A stretch of 64,000 nt of DNA from Silicimonas algicola. GTDB lineage: Bacteria > Pseudomonadota > Alphaproteobacteria > Rhodobacterales > Rhodobacteraceae. The stretch covers positions 1-64,000 of the forward strand of contig NZ_QGGV01000009.1 in the NCBI RefSeq assembly GCF_003148765.1. Reading direction: 5' to 3'. The notes beneath the pieces are model-generated. The model worked only from the letters and a program-made list of their open reading frames with translations, was not told where the DNA came from and did no database searches. Every line of letters begins with the position of its first letter. Within the stretch, counting starts at the first letter, position 1. The translations under genes and the position numbers were made by a program. Below are positions 8,978-19,724 of the stretch, piece by piece.

Positions 8978-9055
8978 GGCGCTCACCCTCCACACATATC
9001 GAAACCCCGGGGTCGATGTCCTGACAAGGCGGCTCCGGAAGTCGGGAGAAACCAA

Positions 9056-9424
9056 ATGATCCAGATGCAGACCAATCTGGATGTCGCTGACAACTCCGGC
9101 GCCCGCCGGGTTCAGTGCATCAAGGTCCTGGGTGGTTCGCACCGCCGCTATGCGTCGGTCGGAGACATCATCGTCGTCTCCGTCAAGGAAGCCATCCCGC
9201 GCGGCCGCGTGAAGAAGGGCGACGTCCGCAAGGCCGTCGTCGTGCGCACCGCCAAGGAAGTCCGCCGCGAGGACGGCACGTCGATCCGTTTCGATCGCAA
9301 CGCCGCCGTCATCCTCAACAACCAGAACGAGCCCGTCGGCACCCGTATCTTCGGGCCGGTCGTGCGCGAACTGCGGGCGAAGAACTTCATGAAGATCATC
9401 TCGCTCGCCCCGGAGGTGCTGTAA
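9056..9424 (+). CDS. rplN: 50S ribosomal protein L14
   Basis: L14 (122 residues, the normal length) lies at the subunit interface and is the binding site of RsfS. The N-terminus [17 protein letters not shown] and the C-terminus [10 protein letters not shown] match the family closely. It is followed one base later by rplX. Confidence 0.98.
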   Translation: MIQMQTNLDVADNSGARRVQCIKVLGGSHRRYASVGDIIVVSVKEAIPRGRVKKGDVRKAVVVRTAKEVRREDGTSIRFDRNAAVILNNQNEPVGTRIFGPVVRELRAKNFMKIISLAPEVL

Positions 9425-9425
9425 G

Positions 9426-9730
9426 ATGGCCGCTAAACTCAAGAAGGGCGACAAGGTCGTCGTGCTGGCCGGCAAGGACAAGGGCAAGGAGGGTGAGATC
9501 ACCCGCGTCATGCCCAAGGACAACAAGGCCATCGTCGACGGCGTGAACATCGCCATCCGCCACGTCCGCCAGAGCCCGAACAGCCAGGGCGGCCGCCAGC
9601 CTAAAGCGATGCCGATCGACCTGTCGAACCTGGCGCTGCTCGACGGCAACGGCAAGGCGACCCGCGTCGGCTTCAAGGTCGAGGACGGCAAGAAGGTCCG
9701 CTTCGCCAAGACCACGGGAGATGCGATCTG

Positions 9731-9731
<1 letters not shown>
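9426..9731 (+). CDS. rplX: 50S ribosomal protein L24
   Basis: L24 (101 residues) is an early assembly initiator with an N-terminal KOW motif, seen here as [18 protein letters not shown] at about residues 6-23. The final base of its TGA is the first base of the rplE ATG (9731), a tight coupling. Confidence 0.98.
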
Positions 9732-10294
<563 letters not shown>

Positions 10295-10312
10295 GCCTGG
10301 GAGAATAGAGAC

Positions 10313-10618
10313 ATGGCAAAGAAATCCATGATCGAACGCGAAAAGAAGCGCCAGCGCCTGGTCGAGCAATACGCCGCCAAGCGCGCGTCTCTGAAAGCGA
10401 TCGTCAGTGACCAGTCGAAATCCGTCGAAGAGCGCTTCAAGGCCAGCCTCAAGCTGGCCGACCTACCGCGCAACTCGTCGGCGACGCGCCTGCACAACCG
10501 CTGCCAGCTCACGGGGCGTCCGCACGCCTACTACCGCAAGCTGAAAATGTCGCGGATCGCGCTGCGGGAACTGGGCCAGCAGGGCCAGATCCCCGGCCTG
10601 GTCAAGTCGAGCTGGTAA
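10313..10618 (+). CDS. rpsN: 30S ribosomal protein S14
   Basis: S14 (101 residues) is of the long, zinc-free type: only one cysteine remains in the region where the short form has two CxxC pairs ([20 protein letters not shown]). It ends with the usual GLVKSSW. It lies between rplE and rpsH in the spc order. Confidence 0.98.
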   Translation: MAKKSMIEREKKRQRLVEQYAAKRASLKAIVSDQSKSVEERFKASLKLADLPRNSSATRLHNRCQLTGRPHAYYRKLKMSRIALRELGQQGQIPGLVKSSW

Positions 10619-10630
10619 GGAGGAGATGAA

Positions 10631-11023
10631 ATGAACGATCCTCTCGGCGATATGCTGACCCGCATCCGGAACGCCCAGATGCGCGGCAAATCAACCACCG
10701 TCACCCCGGCCTCCAAGCTGCGGAAGTGGGTGCTCGACGTCCTTGCGGACGAGGGCTACATCCGCGGCTACGAAGAGACCACCGACACCAAGGGCCACCC
10801 GGCCATCGAGATCTCCCTCAAGTACTACGAGGGTCAGCCCGTCATTCGCGAGCTGAAGCGCGTCTCGAAGCCCGGCCGCCGCGTGTACATGTCCGTCAGC
10901 GACATCCCGCAGGTGCGTCAGGGTCTGGGTGTCTCCATCGTCTCCACGCCCCGCGGCGTGATGTCGGATGCGTCGGCTCGCCATGCCAATGTCGGCGGCG
11001 AAGTCCTCTGCACCGTGTTCTGA
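10631..11023 (+). CDS. rpsH: 30S ribosomal protein S8
   Basis: S8 (130 residues) binds the central domain of 16S rRNA and in E. coli represses the spc operon. The beginning [20 protein letters not shown] and the C-terminal signature GGEVLCTVF are intact. A GGAGGAGA ribosome-binding site precedes the ATG. Confidence 0.98.
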   Translation: MNDPLGDMLTRIRNAQMRGKSTTVTPASKLRKWVLDVLADEGYIRGYEETTDTKGHPAIEISLKYYEGQPVIRELKRVSKPGRRVYMSVSDIPQVRQGLGVSIVSTPRGVMSDASARHANVGGEVLCTVF

Positions 11024-11033
11024 GGAGAGCGCA

Positions 11034-11567
11034 ATGTCTCGTATCGGCAAGAAACCGGTCGCGCTGCCGTCAGGGGTCGAAGCTTCGATCTCGGGCCAGA
11101 CGGTGACCGTCAAGGGTCCGAAGGGCCAGCGCCAGTTCACGGCGACCGACGACGTCAGCCTCGTCGTCGAGGATGGGGCGGTCAACGTGACCCCTCGCGG
11201 CACGTCCAAGCGGGCGCGTCAGCAGTGGGGCATGTCCCGCACCATGGTCGCCAACCTCGTGACCGGCGTCACCACGGGCTTCAAGCGTGAGCTCGAGATC
11301 AACGGCGTGGGCTATCGGGCCCAGGCCCAGGGCAGCAAGCTGACCCTGAACCTCGGCTACAGCCACGACGTCAACTTCGAGGTGCCGGAGGGTGTGACCG
11401 TCACGACCCCGAAGCTCACCGAGATCGTCGTCGAGGGAACCGACCAGCAGCTCGTCGGCCAGGTCGCGGCCAATATCCGCGAATGGCGTGGTCCCGAGCC
11501 CTACAAGGGCAAGGGGATCAAGTACAAGGACGAGTACATCTTCCGCAAGGAAGGCAAGAAGAAGTAA
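11034..11567 (+). CDS. rplF: 50S ribosomal protein L6
   Basis: L6 (177 residues) lies near the factor-binding site. The ATG at 11034 is chosen because it gives [15 protein letters not shown], the family N-terminus, and has GAGGAGAG just upstream; the frame is open further up but would overlap rpsH. The C-terminal signature [14 protein letters not shown] is present. Confidence 0.98.
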   Translation: MSRIGKKPVALPSGVEASISGQTVTVKGPKGQRQFTATDDVSLVVEDGAVNVTPRGTSKRARQQWGMSRTMVANLVTGVTTGFKRELEINGVGYRAQAQGSKLTLNLGYSHDVNFEVPEGVTVTTPKLTEIVVEGTDQQLVGQVAANIREWRGPEPYKGKGIKYKDEYIFRKEGKKK

Positions 11568-11578
11568 GGACCGGACAC

Positions 11579-11938
11579 ATGGCACTTTCCAAGAGAGAGC
11601 TGTTCCTGAAGCGCCGCCTGCGCGTCCGGAACAAACTTCGCGCGGTCAACACCGGCAAGCCGCGGCTGTCGGTTCACCGCTCGAACAAGAACATCAGCGT
11701 CCAGCTCATCGACGACGTCGAAGGCCGGACCCTGGCGTCGGCCTCGTCGCTCGAGAAGGATCTGGGCGTCGTCGGCAAGAACAACGTGGATGCCGCGGCC
11801 AAGGTCGGCCAGGCCATCGCCGAGCGCGCCAAGAAGGCGGGCATCGACGCGGCCTATTTCGACCGGGGCGGCTTCCTGTTCCACGGCAAGGTCAAGGCGC
11901 TGGCGGAAGCCGCGCGCGAAGCCGGGCTGAAGATCTGA
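11579..11938 (+). CDS. rplR: 50S ribosomal protein L18
   Basis: L18 (119 residues) binds 5S rRNA together with L5. The start ATG at 11579 gives [20 protein letters not shown]; the frame is open further upstream but would overlap rplF. The ending [19 protein letters not shown] is typical. After it comes a 133-base spacer before rpsE. Confidence 0.97.
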   Translation: MALSKRELFLKRRLRVRNKLRAVNTGKPRLSVHRSNKNISVQLIDDVEGRTLASASSLEKDLGVVGKNNVDAAAKVGQAIAERAKKAGIDAAYFDRGGFLFHGKVKALAEAAREAGLKI

Positions 11939-12071
11939 ACGGTGCGGCGGGCTGAAGCCCGTCTTGCCGGCACTGTAGGGCGGGGGTTTGCCGCGCCTTC
12001 GATGACCCGGGCCTTCGGGCACCGAGGTTGGACCAACCGGGCGACACGCCCACGACTTTGAAGGAGGCCGG
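11939..12071. other. rplR-rpsE spacer with short hairpins
   Basis: This 133-base spacer is unusually long for the inside of the spc run. It holds short inverted repeats such as CGGGCT/AGCCCG near 11947-11960 and CCCG...CGGG near 12007-12019, without T-runs. AAGGAGG lies ten bases before the rpsE ATG. Possible roles are RNA processing or a translation signal; no gene is seen. Confidence 0.4.
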
Positions 12072-12650
12072 ATGGCCAGAGAACAGCAGAACAGGGGCCA
12101 GCGCCGCGACCGCGACGAGACCCCGGAATTCGCCGACCGCCTGGTCGCCATCAACCGCGTTTCGAAGACCGTCAAGGGCGGCAAGCGCTTCGGTTTCGCC
12201 GCGCTCGTCGTCGTGGGCGACCAGAAGGGCCGCGTCGGCTTCGGCAAGGGCAAGGCCAAGGAGGTCCCCGAGGCCATCCGCAAGGCCACCGAGCAGGCCA
12301 AGCGCCAGATGATCCGCGTTCCCCTGCGGGAAGGCCGGACGCTGCACCACGACATCGAGGGCCGCCACGGCGCGGGCCGCGTCGTGATGCGCACCGCAGC
12401 CCAGGGTACCGGCATCATCGCCGGCGGCCCGATGCGTGCCGTCTTCGAGATGGTGGGAATGCACGACGTCGTCGCCAAGTCGATTGGTTCGCAGAACCCC
12501 TACAACATGATCCGCGCCACGATGAACGGCCTCCAGAAGGAAGCCTCGCCGCGCTCGGTCGCGCAGCGTCGCGGCAAGAAGGTCGCCGACATCCTGCCGA
12601 AACGCGAGGATGCCACCGAATCCTCCAGCCTTGTCGCAGAGGAGGCGTAA
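12072..12650 (+). CDS. rpsE: 30S ribosomal protein S5
   Basis: S5 (192 residues) shapes the mRNA entry tunnel and decoding fidelity. The double-stranded RNA-binding part with [20 protein letters not shown] and the [15 protein letters not shown] helix are at about residues 33-75. It has an extra charged N-terminus of about 20 residues relative to E. coli. It is followed three bases later by rpmD. Confidence 0.98.
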   Translation: MAREQQNRGQRRDRDETPEFADRLVAINRVSKTVKGGKRFGFAALVVVGDQKGRVGFGKGKAKEVPEAIRKATEQAKRQMIRVPLREGRTLHHDIEGRHGAGRVVMRTAAQGTGIIAGGPMRAVFEMVGMHDVVAKSIGSQNPYNMIRATMNGLQKEASPRSVAQRRGKKVADILPKREDATESSSLVAEEA

Positions 12651-12653
12651 ATC

Positions 12654-12842
12654 ATGGCCAAGACCATCGTCATCAAGCAGATCGGCTCGCCGATCCGCCG
12701 CCCCGACGTCCAGCAGCGCACGCTGATCGGGCTCGGGCTGAACAAGATGCACCGCACCCGCGAGCTCGAGGATACGCCCTCGGTGCGCGGCATGGTGAAC
12801 TCGATCCCGCACCTCGTCGAGATCGTCGAAGAGCGCGGCTGA
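12654..12842 (+). CDS. rpmD: 50S ribosomal protein L30
   Basis: L30 (62 residues) is a small 50S surface protein. [27 protein letters not shown] carries the typical core. It ends 24 bases before a strong terminator; in E. coli rplO would follow directly. Confidence 0.96.
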   Translation: MAKTIVIKQIGSPIRRPDVQQRTLIGLGLNKMHRTRELEDTPSVRGMVNSIPHLVEIVEERG

Positions 12843-12865
12843 CGCCTCTCGTCTCTCTAACGCCC

Positions 12866-12899
12866 AAAGGCCCGCGCCATTCCCGGCGCGGGCCTTTTC
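12866..12899 (+). terminator. Rho-independent terminator after rpmD
   Basis: A perfect 13-bp stem AAAGGCCCGCGCC / GGCGCGGGCCTTT (12866-12878, 12885-12897) with an ATTCCC loop ends in a T-run. It separates the spc run from the converging lipoprotein gene and, being A-rich upstream and T-rich downstream, may act in both directions. Confidence 0.92.
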
Positions 12900-12915
12900 C
12901 GTTGAGGGTAAGGGG

Positions 12916-13806
12916 TCAGTTGCCGTTGCGGTTCAGCGAGAAGTCTCCGGTCTGCGTCTCGCCGCCGAAGCTGCCACCCAAAACGCCCGCCGCCTGTGAG
13001 GCGTCCGCGCCATAGAGCGCGCCGAAGAAGTCCAACGACCCCGCAAAGCTGTCCGACGTCAGCGCGATGGTCCCGTTGATCCGGCTTCCGTCGAGGGTGC
13101 CGCTGACAGCGCCGTCCACGCCGCCCATTCCCGCGAAGGCGCCCGTGAGGCCGCCGCCCACGGCGCCGCTGCCGAAGTCGATGGTCACCTTCAAGGCGCC
13201 GTTGCCTCCGTTGGTGGACCAGGACCCGTTATAGTGCGCCTCGTCGGCAGGCAGGCTGTCGCCCGGCGTTTCCAGGCCGTAGACCGCGCTTTGGCCGTTC
13301 AGCAGAGCGGACGTGTTGGCCGCGCCCTTCCAGCCGACCGTCAGCGTTCCGCCATCGCCCGTCCAGGTGCCGCCGTTCGCGTTCTTCGACGTCCGCGTGC
13401 TCCAGGCGGTCTCGGCGCCGCCGTCGAGCGAGACATAGACGGTCTTCCCGTCCTCGCTCAGCCGAAGCCTGAGTTCACCGATCGAGCCGTCGGCGCGGGT
13501 GTAGAAGCCCGAGAGGCCATCGCCCATCATCGCCGACTTGTTCGTCAGGGAGCCGTCCGAGTAGATCGGGGCGTAAAGGCTGCCGCCGGACGTTCCGCCG
13601 CCCGAGCCTTCTCCACCCGACCCGCCCGGGCCTTCGCTCTCGGACCCGCCGGAGCCGGAGCCCACGGACCCGCCGCCAGACGAGCCGCCAGACCCGCTCG
13701 GCGGCGTGCCGACGCTGCTGCCACCGCCAAAGAACTTGGTCGAGATATCTCCGCAGCCGGCAAGAAGAAGGGGAAGGGCGATCAGGATCAGGGGTTTGAC
13801 TGACAT
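12916..13806 (-). CDS. Lipoprotein with transferrin-binding-protein-like beta-barrel
   Basis: This 296-residue protein starts with a lipoprotein signal; the lipobox LLAGC puts the acylated cysteine near residue 18. A Gly/Ser-rich linker of about 55 residues follows. The C-terminal part, with repeated short strands such as GSGAVGGGLTGAFAG, GTLDGSRINGTI and FFGALYGADASQAAGVLGG, fits the small beta-barrel seen in TbpB-like solute-binding lipoproteins. It is probably exposed on the outer membrane. The ligand is unknown, and true transferrin binding is unlikely in an environmental bacterium. It lies on the opposite strand between rpmD and the A24-like gene. Confidence 0.75.
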   Translation of the reverse strand: MSVKPLILIALPLLLAGCGDISTKFFGGGSSVGTPPSGSGGSSGGGSVGSGSGGSESEGPGGSGGEGSGGGTSGGSLYAPIYSDGSLTNKSAMMGDGLSGFYTRADGSIGELRLRLSEDGKTVYVSLDGGAETAWSTRTSKNANGGTWTGDGGTLTVGWKGAANTSALLNGQSAVYGLETPGDSLPADEAHYNGSWSTNGGNGALKVTIDFGSGAVGGGLTGAFAGMGGVDGAVSGTLDGSRINGTIALTSDSFAGSLDFFGALYGADASQAAGVLGGSFGGETQTGDFSLNRNGN

Positions 13807-14025
13807 CGGTACACACTCTCATTGAAACTCGGGACGGGCTCATACAACCGTGACGAGCAGTCGAAAGTTTGAATTAACTTTGTCTTAACCATGATTTCTG
13901 GTGCGGGCGTCCGATGTGACCCCGACGGCACGGCCGCGGGCAACGGCGTCAAGATGCGCAGGATTGGTCCCTCTTCCGCCACAATCGGTGCAGAGTGTCC
14001 GGGGCATTAACGAACCGGACCGACC

Positions 14026-14778
14026 ATGCCGCCCCTGAACGATCTCCTTCTGGTGACGACGGTCATTCTCGTCGTCCTGGCGCCGATGAACGCCAGTTTC
14101 CTGCAGTGCTGGGCGGATCGCGCGCGCGCAGGCAACACGGCCGTCCCGCAGGGCCGCTCGCAGTGCGACGGATGCGGCAGGACGCTGTCCACCATCGACC
14201 TCGTTCCGATCCTGTCCTGGCTCTGGAATCGTGGCCGCGCGCGCTGCTGCGGAGAAAAGCTGCACCCCACGCTTCTCTATTCCGAGCTTCTGATTCTCGT
14301 CATCGCCCTCTGGGGCGCGGTGGTCGTGCCCTGGCCGCTCAAGATTCCGACAGTGCTGCTCGCATCCGGGCTTCAGGCGGTCGTCCTGCTGACGGGGCCG
14401 CATCCGAAGGCGGCGCGGGGCTTTACCGGCGCGCTGACCGTCCTGGGGCTCGGCATCGCCGCCTTCTTCCTCGACGCGCCTCTTGCCGTCCATGCGGGCG
14501 CGACGCTCCTCGGCCTTGCGCTCTGGGTCGCCGCGCGGCTGCAAAGGGCCGTGGCGCCCGACGCGCTGTTCCTCCTTCTGCCCGCGGGCGCCCTTACGGG
14601 CTTCTGGGGCCTTGCCCTGACGGGCTTCATCGCCATCCCTCTGGCCTTTGCGTTCCGCGCCCTCAAGCCCCTCGCCTATCCCGCCGACCAGCGCCGCCCG
14701 GTCATGCCGGGCGAGGCTGTGGTGATGGGCCTCGCCGCCGCGCTCTGGCTCGTCTGGCTCTATTTCATCGCCGTCTGA
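14026..14778 (+). CDS. A24-like prepilin peptidase homologue, catalytic Asp not evident
   Basis: This membrane protein of 250 residues has about six to seven hydrophobic segments. Residues 45-90 match the N-terminal cytoplasmic domain of type IV prepilin peptidases: [20 protein letters not shown], then [11 protein letters not shown] and a following Glu. The two aspartates that define the A24 aspartyl protease are not visible; the usual GxGDxK site aligns, if anywhere, with [15 protein letters not shown]. It may therefore lack proteolytic activity. No pilin genes lie nearby. It has its own promoter region between it and the lipoprotein gene. Confidence 0.7.
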   Translation: MPPLNDLLLVTTVILVVLAPMNASFLQCWADRARAGNTAVPQGRSQCDGCGRTLSTIDLVPILSWLWNRGRARCCGEKLHPTLLYSELLILVIALWGAVVVPWPLKIPTVLLASGLQAVVLLTGPHPKAARGFTGALTVLGLGIAAFFLDAPLAVHAGATLLGLALWVAARLQRAVAPDALFLLLPAGALTGFWGLALTGFIAIPLAFAFRALKPLAYPADQRRPVMPGEAVVMGLAAALWLVWLYFIAV

Positions 14779-14890
14779 GTTCGGGCTTGAACGGCGCCGG
14801 ACCCTGATCTATACGCCCCCGATCAATCAAAAAACGCCGTGGCCGTCCCATCTTCGCTTCGGGGGCGCGTCCGGCTCGAAAGGAAGCGAC

Positions 14891-15358
14891 ATGAAACTGA
14901 ACCAACTCCGGGACAACCCCGGCGCCGCCCCCAAGAAAAAACGCATCGCCCGTGGCCCTGGCTCGGGCAAGGGCAAGACCGCCGGGCGCGGCATCAAGGG
15001 CCAATCGTCCCGCTCGGGCGTGGCGATCAACGGCTACGAGGGCGGCCAGATGCCGCTCTATCAGCGTCTTCCGAAGCGCGGCTTCAACAAGCCGAACCGC
15101 AAGAAGTACGCCGTGGTCAACCTGGGTCTGATCCAGAAATTCATCGACGCGGGCAAGCTCGGATCCGAGATCACCGAGACCGAGCTGGTCGACTCGGGTC
15201 TCGTCCGGCGCAAGCTCGACGGCGTACGCGTCCTCAGCAAGGGCGAGTTCTCGTCCAAGGCCACCATCACCGTCACCGGCGCGTCGAAGTCCGCGATCGA
15301 AGCGGTCGAGAAGGCCGGCGGCTCACTGACGGTCACGGCTCAGTCGGCTGACGCGTAA
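14891..15358 (+). CDS. rplO: 50S ribosomal protein L15
   Basis: L15 (155 residues) is a late-assembly 50S protein. [20 protein letters not shown], the glycine-rich [17 protein letters not shown] and [13 protein letters not shown] are typical. A GAAAGGAAGCGAC ribosome-binding site precedes it. It begins the rplO-secY-adk unit. Confidence 0.98.
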   Translation: MKLNQLRDNPGAAPKKKRIARGPGSGKGKTAGRGIKGQSSRSGVAINGYEGGQMPLYQRLPKRGFNKPNRKKYAVVNLGLIQKFIDAGKLGSEITETELVDSGLVRRKLDGVRVLSKGEFSSKATITVTGASKSAIEAVEKAGGSLTVTAQSADA

Positions 15359-15460
15359 ACGGCTTGTGGGCGGCTTCCCCGCCGCTTACATGACCTGCAG
15401 TTTTCCACGCCGCCGACCGGGAAACGGTCCGGCGGCGTTTGCACATGGAAGGGCCCTCGC

Positions 15461-16822
15461 ATGGCATCCGCAGCAGAGCAAATGGCAGCCAACACCAGTT
15501 GGGGCATGCTTGGGAAGGCGACCGAGCTACGCCAGAGACTTCTGTTCACGATCGGTCTTCTGATCGTCTATCGCCTCGGCACCTACATCCCGGTTCCCGG
15601 CATCGACGGCAGCGCCCTGCGCGAATTCATGGACGGGGCAGCGGGCGGCATCGCGGGCGTCCTCGGCATGTTCACCGGCGGCGCCCTGTCGCGGATGGGC
15701 ATCTTCGCCCTGGGCATCATGCCATACATCTCGGCCTCGATCATCATCCAGCTCCTCGCCTCGACCTGGGGCCCCCTGACGCAGCTGAAGAAGGAAGGCG
15801 AGCAGGGGCGTCGCAAGATCACGCAGTACACACGCTACGGCACCGTCCTTCTGGCGACCGTGCAGGCCTACGGCCTCGCCGCGTCGATGGAGGCGGGCGA
15901 CCTCGTCACCGATCCGGGCTGGTTCTTCCGCATCTCGACCATGGTGACCCTGGTCGGCGGCACCATGTTCCTGATGTGGCTCGGCGAGCAGATCACCGCC
16001 CGCGGCGTGGGCAACGGCATCTCGCTCATCATCTACGTCGGTATCGTGGCCGAGCTTCCCGGCGTCTTCGCCCAGTTCTTCGCCCAGGGCCGCGCCGGCG
16101 CGCTGTCGACGGGCGTGATCCTCGGCATCCTCGCCATGATCCTGGTGACGCTCGTCTTCGTGGTGTTCATGGAGCGATCCCTGCGCAAGATCCACATCCA
16201 GTACCCGCGCCGCCAGGTCGGCATGAAGGTCTATGACGGTCAGTCCTCGCACCTGCCGATCAAGGTGAACCCGGCTGGCGTCATCCCGGCGATCTTCGCC
16301 TCGTCGCTCCTGCTCCTGCCGACCACGCTCGCGACCTTCTCAGGCTCGCAGGCCGGCCCGATCATGAGCTGGATCCTCGCCTACTTCGGCCCCGGTCAGC
16401 CGCTGTACCTTCTGTTCTTCGCGTCGATGATCATCTTCTTCACCTACTTCTACACCCTCAACGTGGCCTTCAAGCCCGACGAGGTGGCCGAGAACCTGAA
16501 GAACCAGAACGGCTTCATCCCCGGCATCCGCCCCGGCAAGAAGACCGAGGAATACCTCGAGTACGTCGTCCGCCGCATCCTCGTCCTCGGCAGCGCCTAC
16601 CTCGCGCTGGTCTGTCTCCTGCCCGAGATCGTCCGCGGCAATTTGGCCATCACCGCCTACTTTGGCGGAACCTCGATTCTGATTATTGTCTCGGTCGGAA
16701 TGGACTTCATCCAGCAGGTCCAGTCGCACCTTCTCGCACACCAGTACGAGAACCTGATCGAGAAATCCCAGTTGCGCGGCAAGAAACGCGGCGGGAAAGC
16801 CAAGGGGACGGCCAGACGATGA
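15461..16822 (+). CDS. secY: Protein translocase subunit SecY
   Basis: SecY (453 residues) is the ten-helix channel of the Sec machinery in the inner membrane. The signature [16 protein letters not shown] is at about residues 86-101, and the later [26 protein letters not shown] is well conserved. The gene lies 102 bases after rplO; its stop overlaps the adk start in an ATGA. Confidence 0.98.
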   Translation: MASAAEQMAANTSWGMLGKATELRQRLLFTIGLLIVYRLGTYIPVPGIDGSALREFMDGAAGGIAGVLGMFTGGALSRMGIFALGIMPYISASIIIQLLASTWGPLTQLKKEGEQGRRKITQYTRYGTVLLATVQAYGLAASMEAGDLVTDPGWFFRISTMVTLVGGTMFLMWLGEQITARGVGNGISLIIYVGIVAELPGVFAQFFAQGRAGALSTGVILGILAMILVTLVFVVFMERSLRKIHIQYPRRQVGMKVYDGQSSHLPIKVNPAGVIPAIFASSLLLLPTTLATFSGSQAGPIMSWILAYFGPGQPLYLLFFASMIIFFTYFYTLNVAFKPDEVAENLKNQNGFIPGIRPGKKTEEYLEYVVRRILVLGSAYLALVCLLPEIVRGNLAITAYFGGTSILIIVSVGMDFIQQVQSHLLAHQYENLIEKSQLRGKKRGGKAKGTARR

Positions 16823-17463
16823 ACATCATACTGCTGGGGCCGCCAGGCGCCGGGAAGGGAACCCAGGCGCGGCGGCTCGAGGAAGGGCGCGGCATGGTCC
16901 AGCTCTCGACCGGCGACATGCTGCGCGACGCCCGCACCTCGGGCACCGAGATGGGTCAGCGCGTCGCCGCGATCATGGACGCGGGCGAGCTTGTCACCGA
17001 CGAGATCGTCATCGGCCTGATCGAGGAAAAGCTGAAGACCTCCCACGGCAGCGGTTTCATCTTCGACGGCTTCCCCCGCACGCTGGCCCAGGCCGACGCA
17101 CTGGGCGAGCTGCTGGAGGCGAACGGGCAGGAGCTGGACGCAGTCATCGAGATGCGCGTCGACGACGCCGAGCTCGTCCAGCGGATCACCGCGCGATCGA
17201 CCTGCGCCACCTGCGGCGAAGTCTACAACGACGCGACGAAGCCGATCCCCGAGGACGGCAAGTGCTCGAACTGCGGCGGGACGGAATTCAAGCGCCGCGC
17301 CGACGACAACGCCGAAAGCCTCAAGACCCGGCTCATGGAATACTACAAGAAGACCTCGCCGCTGATCGGCTACTACTACGCCAAGGGCGACCTGCGCACC
17401 GTCGACGGTCTGGGCGAGATCGACGAGGTGGCCAAGGCGATATCAATGGTTCTCGACGCCTGA
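16819..17463 (+). CDS. adk: Adenylate kinase, zinc-LID type
   Basis: Adenylate kinase (214 residues) catalyses ATP + AMP = 2 ADP. The P-loop [10 protein letters not shown] is at residues 7-16. The LID domain is of the long form and carries four cysteines (129, 132, 149, 152) in two CxxC pairs, so it should bind zinc or another structural metal. It overlaps secY by four bases, the common arrangement in this operon. Confidence 0.98.
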   Translation: MNIILLGPPGAGKGTQARRLEEGRGMVQLSTGDMLRDARTSGTEMGQRVAAIMDAGELVTDEIVIGLIEEKLKTSHGSGFIFDGFPRTLAQADALGELLEANGQELDAVIEMRVDDAELVQRITARSTCATCGEVYNDATKPIPEDGKCSNCGGTEFKRRADDNAESLKTRLMEYYKKTSPLIGYYYAKGDLRTVDGLGEIDEVAKAISMVLDA

Positions 17464-17531
17464 GGCGTAACCGTCGGCATCGGATTGCGAAGGGGTGAAG
17501 AAGGGACTTGACACAAGTCGTTCCGCACCCC

Positions 17532-17560
17532 TTGACCCTACCGGCGCGAGCGCATAGTTA
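17532..17560 (+). promoter_or_regulatory. Probable sigma-70 promoter of rpsM-rplQ
   Basis: TTGACC at 17532-17537 and TAGTTA at 17555-17560 are separated by exactly 17 bases. This would start a transcript near 17567 with a leader of about 100 bases before rpsM. The leader contains an 8-bp stem AAGCCCGG / CCGGGCTT (17588-17595, 17609-17616), possibly a regulatory structure. Confidence 0.6.
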
Positions 17561-17670
17561 CCGCCATCTCAACTGAGAATCATATGCAAGCCCGGTGGCA
17601 TCATCGCTCCGGGCTTACGTTGTGAAAAAAGGGCCTGGTATGACGGGCCCGCAACGAAAGGACATACGAC

Positions 17671-18039
17671 GTGGCACGTATTGCCGGCGTGAACATCCCG
17701 ACTGCGAAGCGGGTTCCGATCGCCCTCACCTACATCACCGGAATCGGCCCCTCTTCCGCCAGGGAGATCTGCGAGGCCGTCAAGATCGAACCCAGCCGTC
17801 GCGTGAACGAGCTGTCGGATGCCGAGGTCCTTGCGATCCGCGAGCATATCGACGCCAACTTCACCGTCGAGGGTGACCTGCGCCGCGAGACGCAGATGAA
17901 CATCAAGCGCCTGATGGACCTCGGCTGCTATCGCGGCCTGCGCCATCGTCGCAACCTTCCCGTGCGCGGTCAGCGTACACATACCAATGCGCGCACGCGC
18001 AAAGGTCCGGCGAAAGCTATCGCCGGCAAGAAGAAATAA
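17671..18039 (+). CDS. rpsM: 30S ribosomal protein S13
   Basis: S13 (122 residues) touches the P-site tRNA and the central protuberance. It starts with GTG at 17671, with CGAAAGGA upstream, giving [20 protein letters not shown]. The C-terminal [23 protein letters not shown] is typical. It opens the alpha-type operon. Confidence 0.98.
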   Translation: MARIAGVNIPTAKRVPIALTYITGIGPSSAREICEAVKIEPSRRVNELSDAEVLAIREHIDANFTVEGDLRRETQMNIKRLMDLGCYRGLRHRRNLPVRGQRTHTNARTRKGPAKAIAGKKK

Positions 18040-18054
18040 GGAAGGGTCCGACCA

Positions 18055-18441
18055 ATGGCACGTGAACGTCGCGTCAAGAAGAAGGTCTCCAAGAACATCG
18101 CCACCGGCGTTGCTCATGTGAACTCTTCGTTCAACAACACCAAGATCCTGATCTCGGACGTGCAGGGCAACGCGATTGCCTGGTCGTCCGCCGGGACGAT
18201 GGGCTTCAAGGGCTCGCGCAAGTCGACCCCCTATGCCGCGCAGATGGCCGCCGAAGACGCCGGCCGCAAGGCGCAGGAACACGGGGTCCGCACGATCGAG
18301 GTCGAGGTTCAGGGTCCCGGGTCGGGTCGCGAATCCGCCCTCCGCGCCCTGGCGGCCGTGGGATTCAACATCACGTCGATCCGCGACGTGACGCCGATCG
18401 CCCACAACGGCTGCCGTCCGCCAAAGCGCCGCCGCGTCTGA
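18055..18441 (+). CDS. rpsK: 30S ribosomal protein S11
   Basis: S11 (128 residues) forms part of the platform near the E-site mRNA. The signature ending [19 protein letters not shown] is intact. As usual in alphaproteobacteria, rpsD is absent between rpsK and rpoA. Confidence 0.98.
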   Translation: MARERRVKKKVSKNIATGVAHVNSSFNNTKILISDVQGNAIAWSSAGTMGFKGSRKSTPYAAQMAAEDAGRKAQEHGVRTIEVEVQGPGSGRESALRALAAVGFNITSIRDVTPIAHNGCRPPKRRRV

Positions 18442-18555
18442 CGACGCCGAATTTCCCGGTCGGGCCGTGCAGACGCATGGCCCGTCCTTGCTGTTTTGAA
18501 CCTCGGGAGCGTCCGGCAAGGACATGGGCCGGAAGCAGGAATTGAGGAGACACAC

Positions 18556-19572
18556 ATGATCCACAAGAACTGGCAAGAATTGATTAAGCCGACCCAGCTG
18601 GACGTCAAGCCGGGCAACGACCCTGCGCGTCAGGCGACGGTCATCGCCGAACCGCTCGAGCGGGGCTTCGGCCTGACGCTCGGCAACGCGCTGCGGCGCG
18701 TGCTGATGTCGTCGCTCCAGGGCGCGGCCATCACAAGCGTCCAGATCGACAACGTCCTGCACGAGTTCTCGTCCGTCGCGGGCGTCCGCGAAGACGTGAC
18801 CGACATCGTCCTCAACCTGAAGGGCGTGGCAATCCGCATGGATGTCGAGGGTCCGAAGCGCCTGTCGATCTCGGTCAAGGGCCCGCAGGTCGTGACCGGC
18901 GGCGACATCTCGGAATCGGCCGGCATCGAGATCCTGAACAAGGATCACGTCATATGTCACCTCGACGAGGGCGCCGACCTCTTCATCGAACTGACGGTCG
19001 ACACCGGCAAGGGCTACGTCGCCGCCGACAAGAACCGTCCCGAGGATGCACCGATCGGCCTGATCCCGGTCGACGCGATCTATTCGCCGGTCCGCAGGGT
19101 CAGCTACGAAGTGCAGCCGACCCGCGAGGGCCAGGTGCTGGACTACGACAAGCTGACGCTGAAGCTCGAAACCGACGGCTCGATCACGCCGGATGACGCC
19201 GTGGCTCTTGCGGCGCGCATCCTCCAGGATCAGCTTTCGATCTTCGTCAACTTCGACGAGCCCGAAGCGGCCCGCGCGATGGATGACGAGGACGGGCTGG
19301 AGTTCAATCCGCTCCTTCTCAAGAAGGTGGACGAGCTCGAGCTTTCGGTGCGTTCGGCGAACTGCCTGAAGAACGACAACATCGTCTACATCGGCGACCT
19401 CATCCAGAAGACCGAGGCCGAGATGCTGCGGACGCCGAACTTCGGTCGGAAGTCGCTCAACGAGATCAAGGAAGTGCTCTCCGGCATGGGTCTCCACCTC
19501 GGCATGGACGTCGAGGAGTGGCCGCCGGAGAACATCGAGGACCTGGCCAAGAAGTTCGAGGACCAGTTCTAA
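18556..19572 (+). CDS. rpoA: RNA polymerase alpha subunit
   Basis: The alpha subunit (338 residues) dimerises to nucleate RNA polymerase and contacts activators and UP elements through its C-terminal domain. ATG 18556 gives [15 protein letters not shown] and has GAGGAGAC upstream. The assembly domain includes [20 protein letters not shown] (residues 35-54); the C-terminal domain includes [20 protein letters not shown], close to the canonical DNA-binding region. Confidence 0.98.
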   Translation: MIHKNWQELIKPTQLDVKPGNDPARQATVIAEPLERGFGLTLGNALRRVLMSSLQGAAITSVQIDNVLHEFSSVAGVREDVTDIVLNLKGVAIRMDVEGPKRLSISVKGPQVVTGGDISESAGIEILNKDHVICHLDEGADLFIELTVDTGKGYVAADKNRPEDAPIGLIPVDAIYSPVRRVSYEVQPTREGQVLDYDKLTLKLETDGSITPDDAVALAARILQDQLSIFVNFDEPEAARAMDDEDGLEFNPLLLKKVDELELSVRSANCLKNDNIVYIGDLIQKTEAEMLRTPNFGRKSLNEIKEVLSGMGLHLGMDVEEWPPENIEDLAKKFEDQF

Positions 19573-19579
19573 GCTACAA

Positions 19580-19613
19580 GGTATCGCGTCGGTCGCCGCA
19601 CCGACGCGATACC
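19580..19613 (+). promoter_or_regulatory. Strong hairpin between rpoA and rplQ
   Basis: A perfect 14-bp stem GGTATCGCGTCGGT / ACCGACGCGATACC (19580-19593, 19600-19613) with a CGCCGC loop begins 8 bases after the rpoA stop. There is no T-run, so simple termination is unlikely; an RNA stability or processing element is possible. The right arm is the first member of a short direct-repeat series, ATACCGACG / ATACCGACG / ATACAGACG, extending to about 19638. Confidence 0.7.
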
Positions 19614-19724
19614 GACGCAATACCGACGTCATACAGACGTGGGTTTTCGGGCATTCCGCCCCAAGGAGAGTCGGCGCCACGCACGTCGGCCGGACAAAGC
19701 AAAACCGCCACCGGAGTACGACAC

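Noticed and set aside
13234-13803. Forward open frame opposite the lipoprotein gene
   Set aside because: It is the antisense shadow of the Gly/Ser-rich lipoprotein, arginine-rich and without a ribosome-binding site, while the reverse frame has a lipobox and signal peptide.
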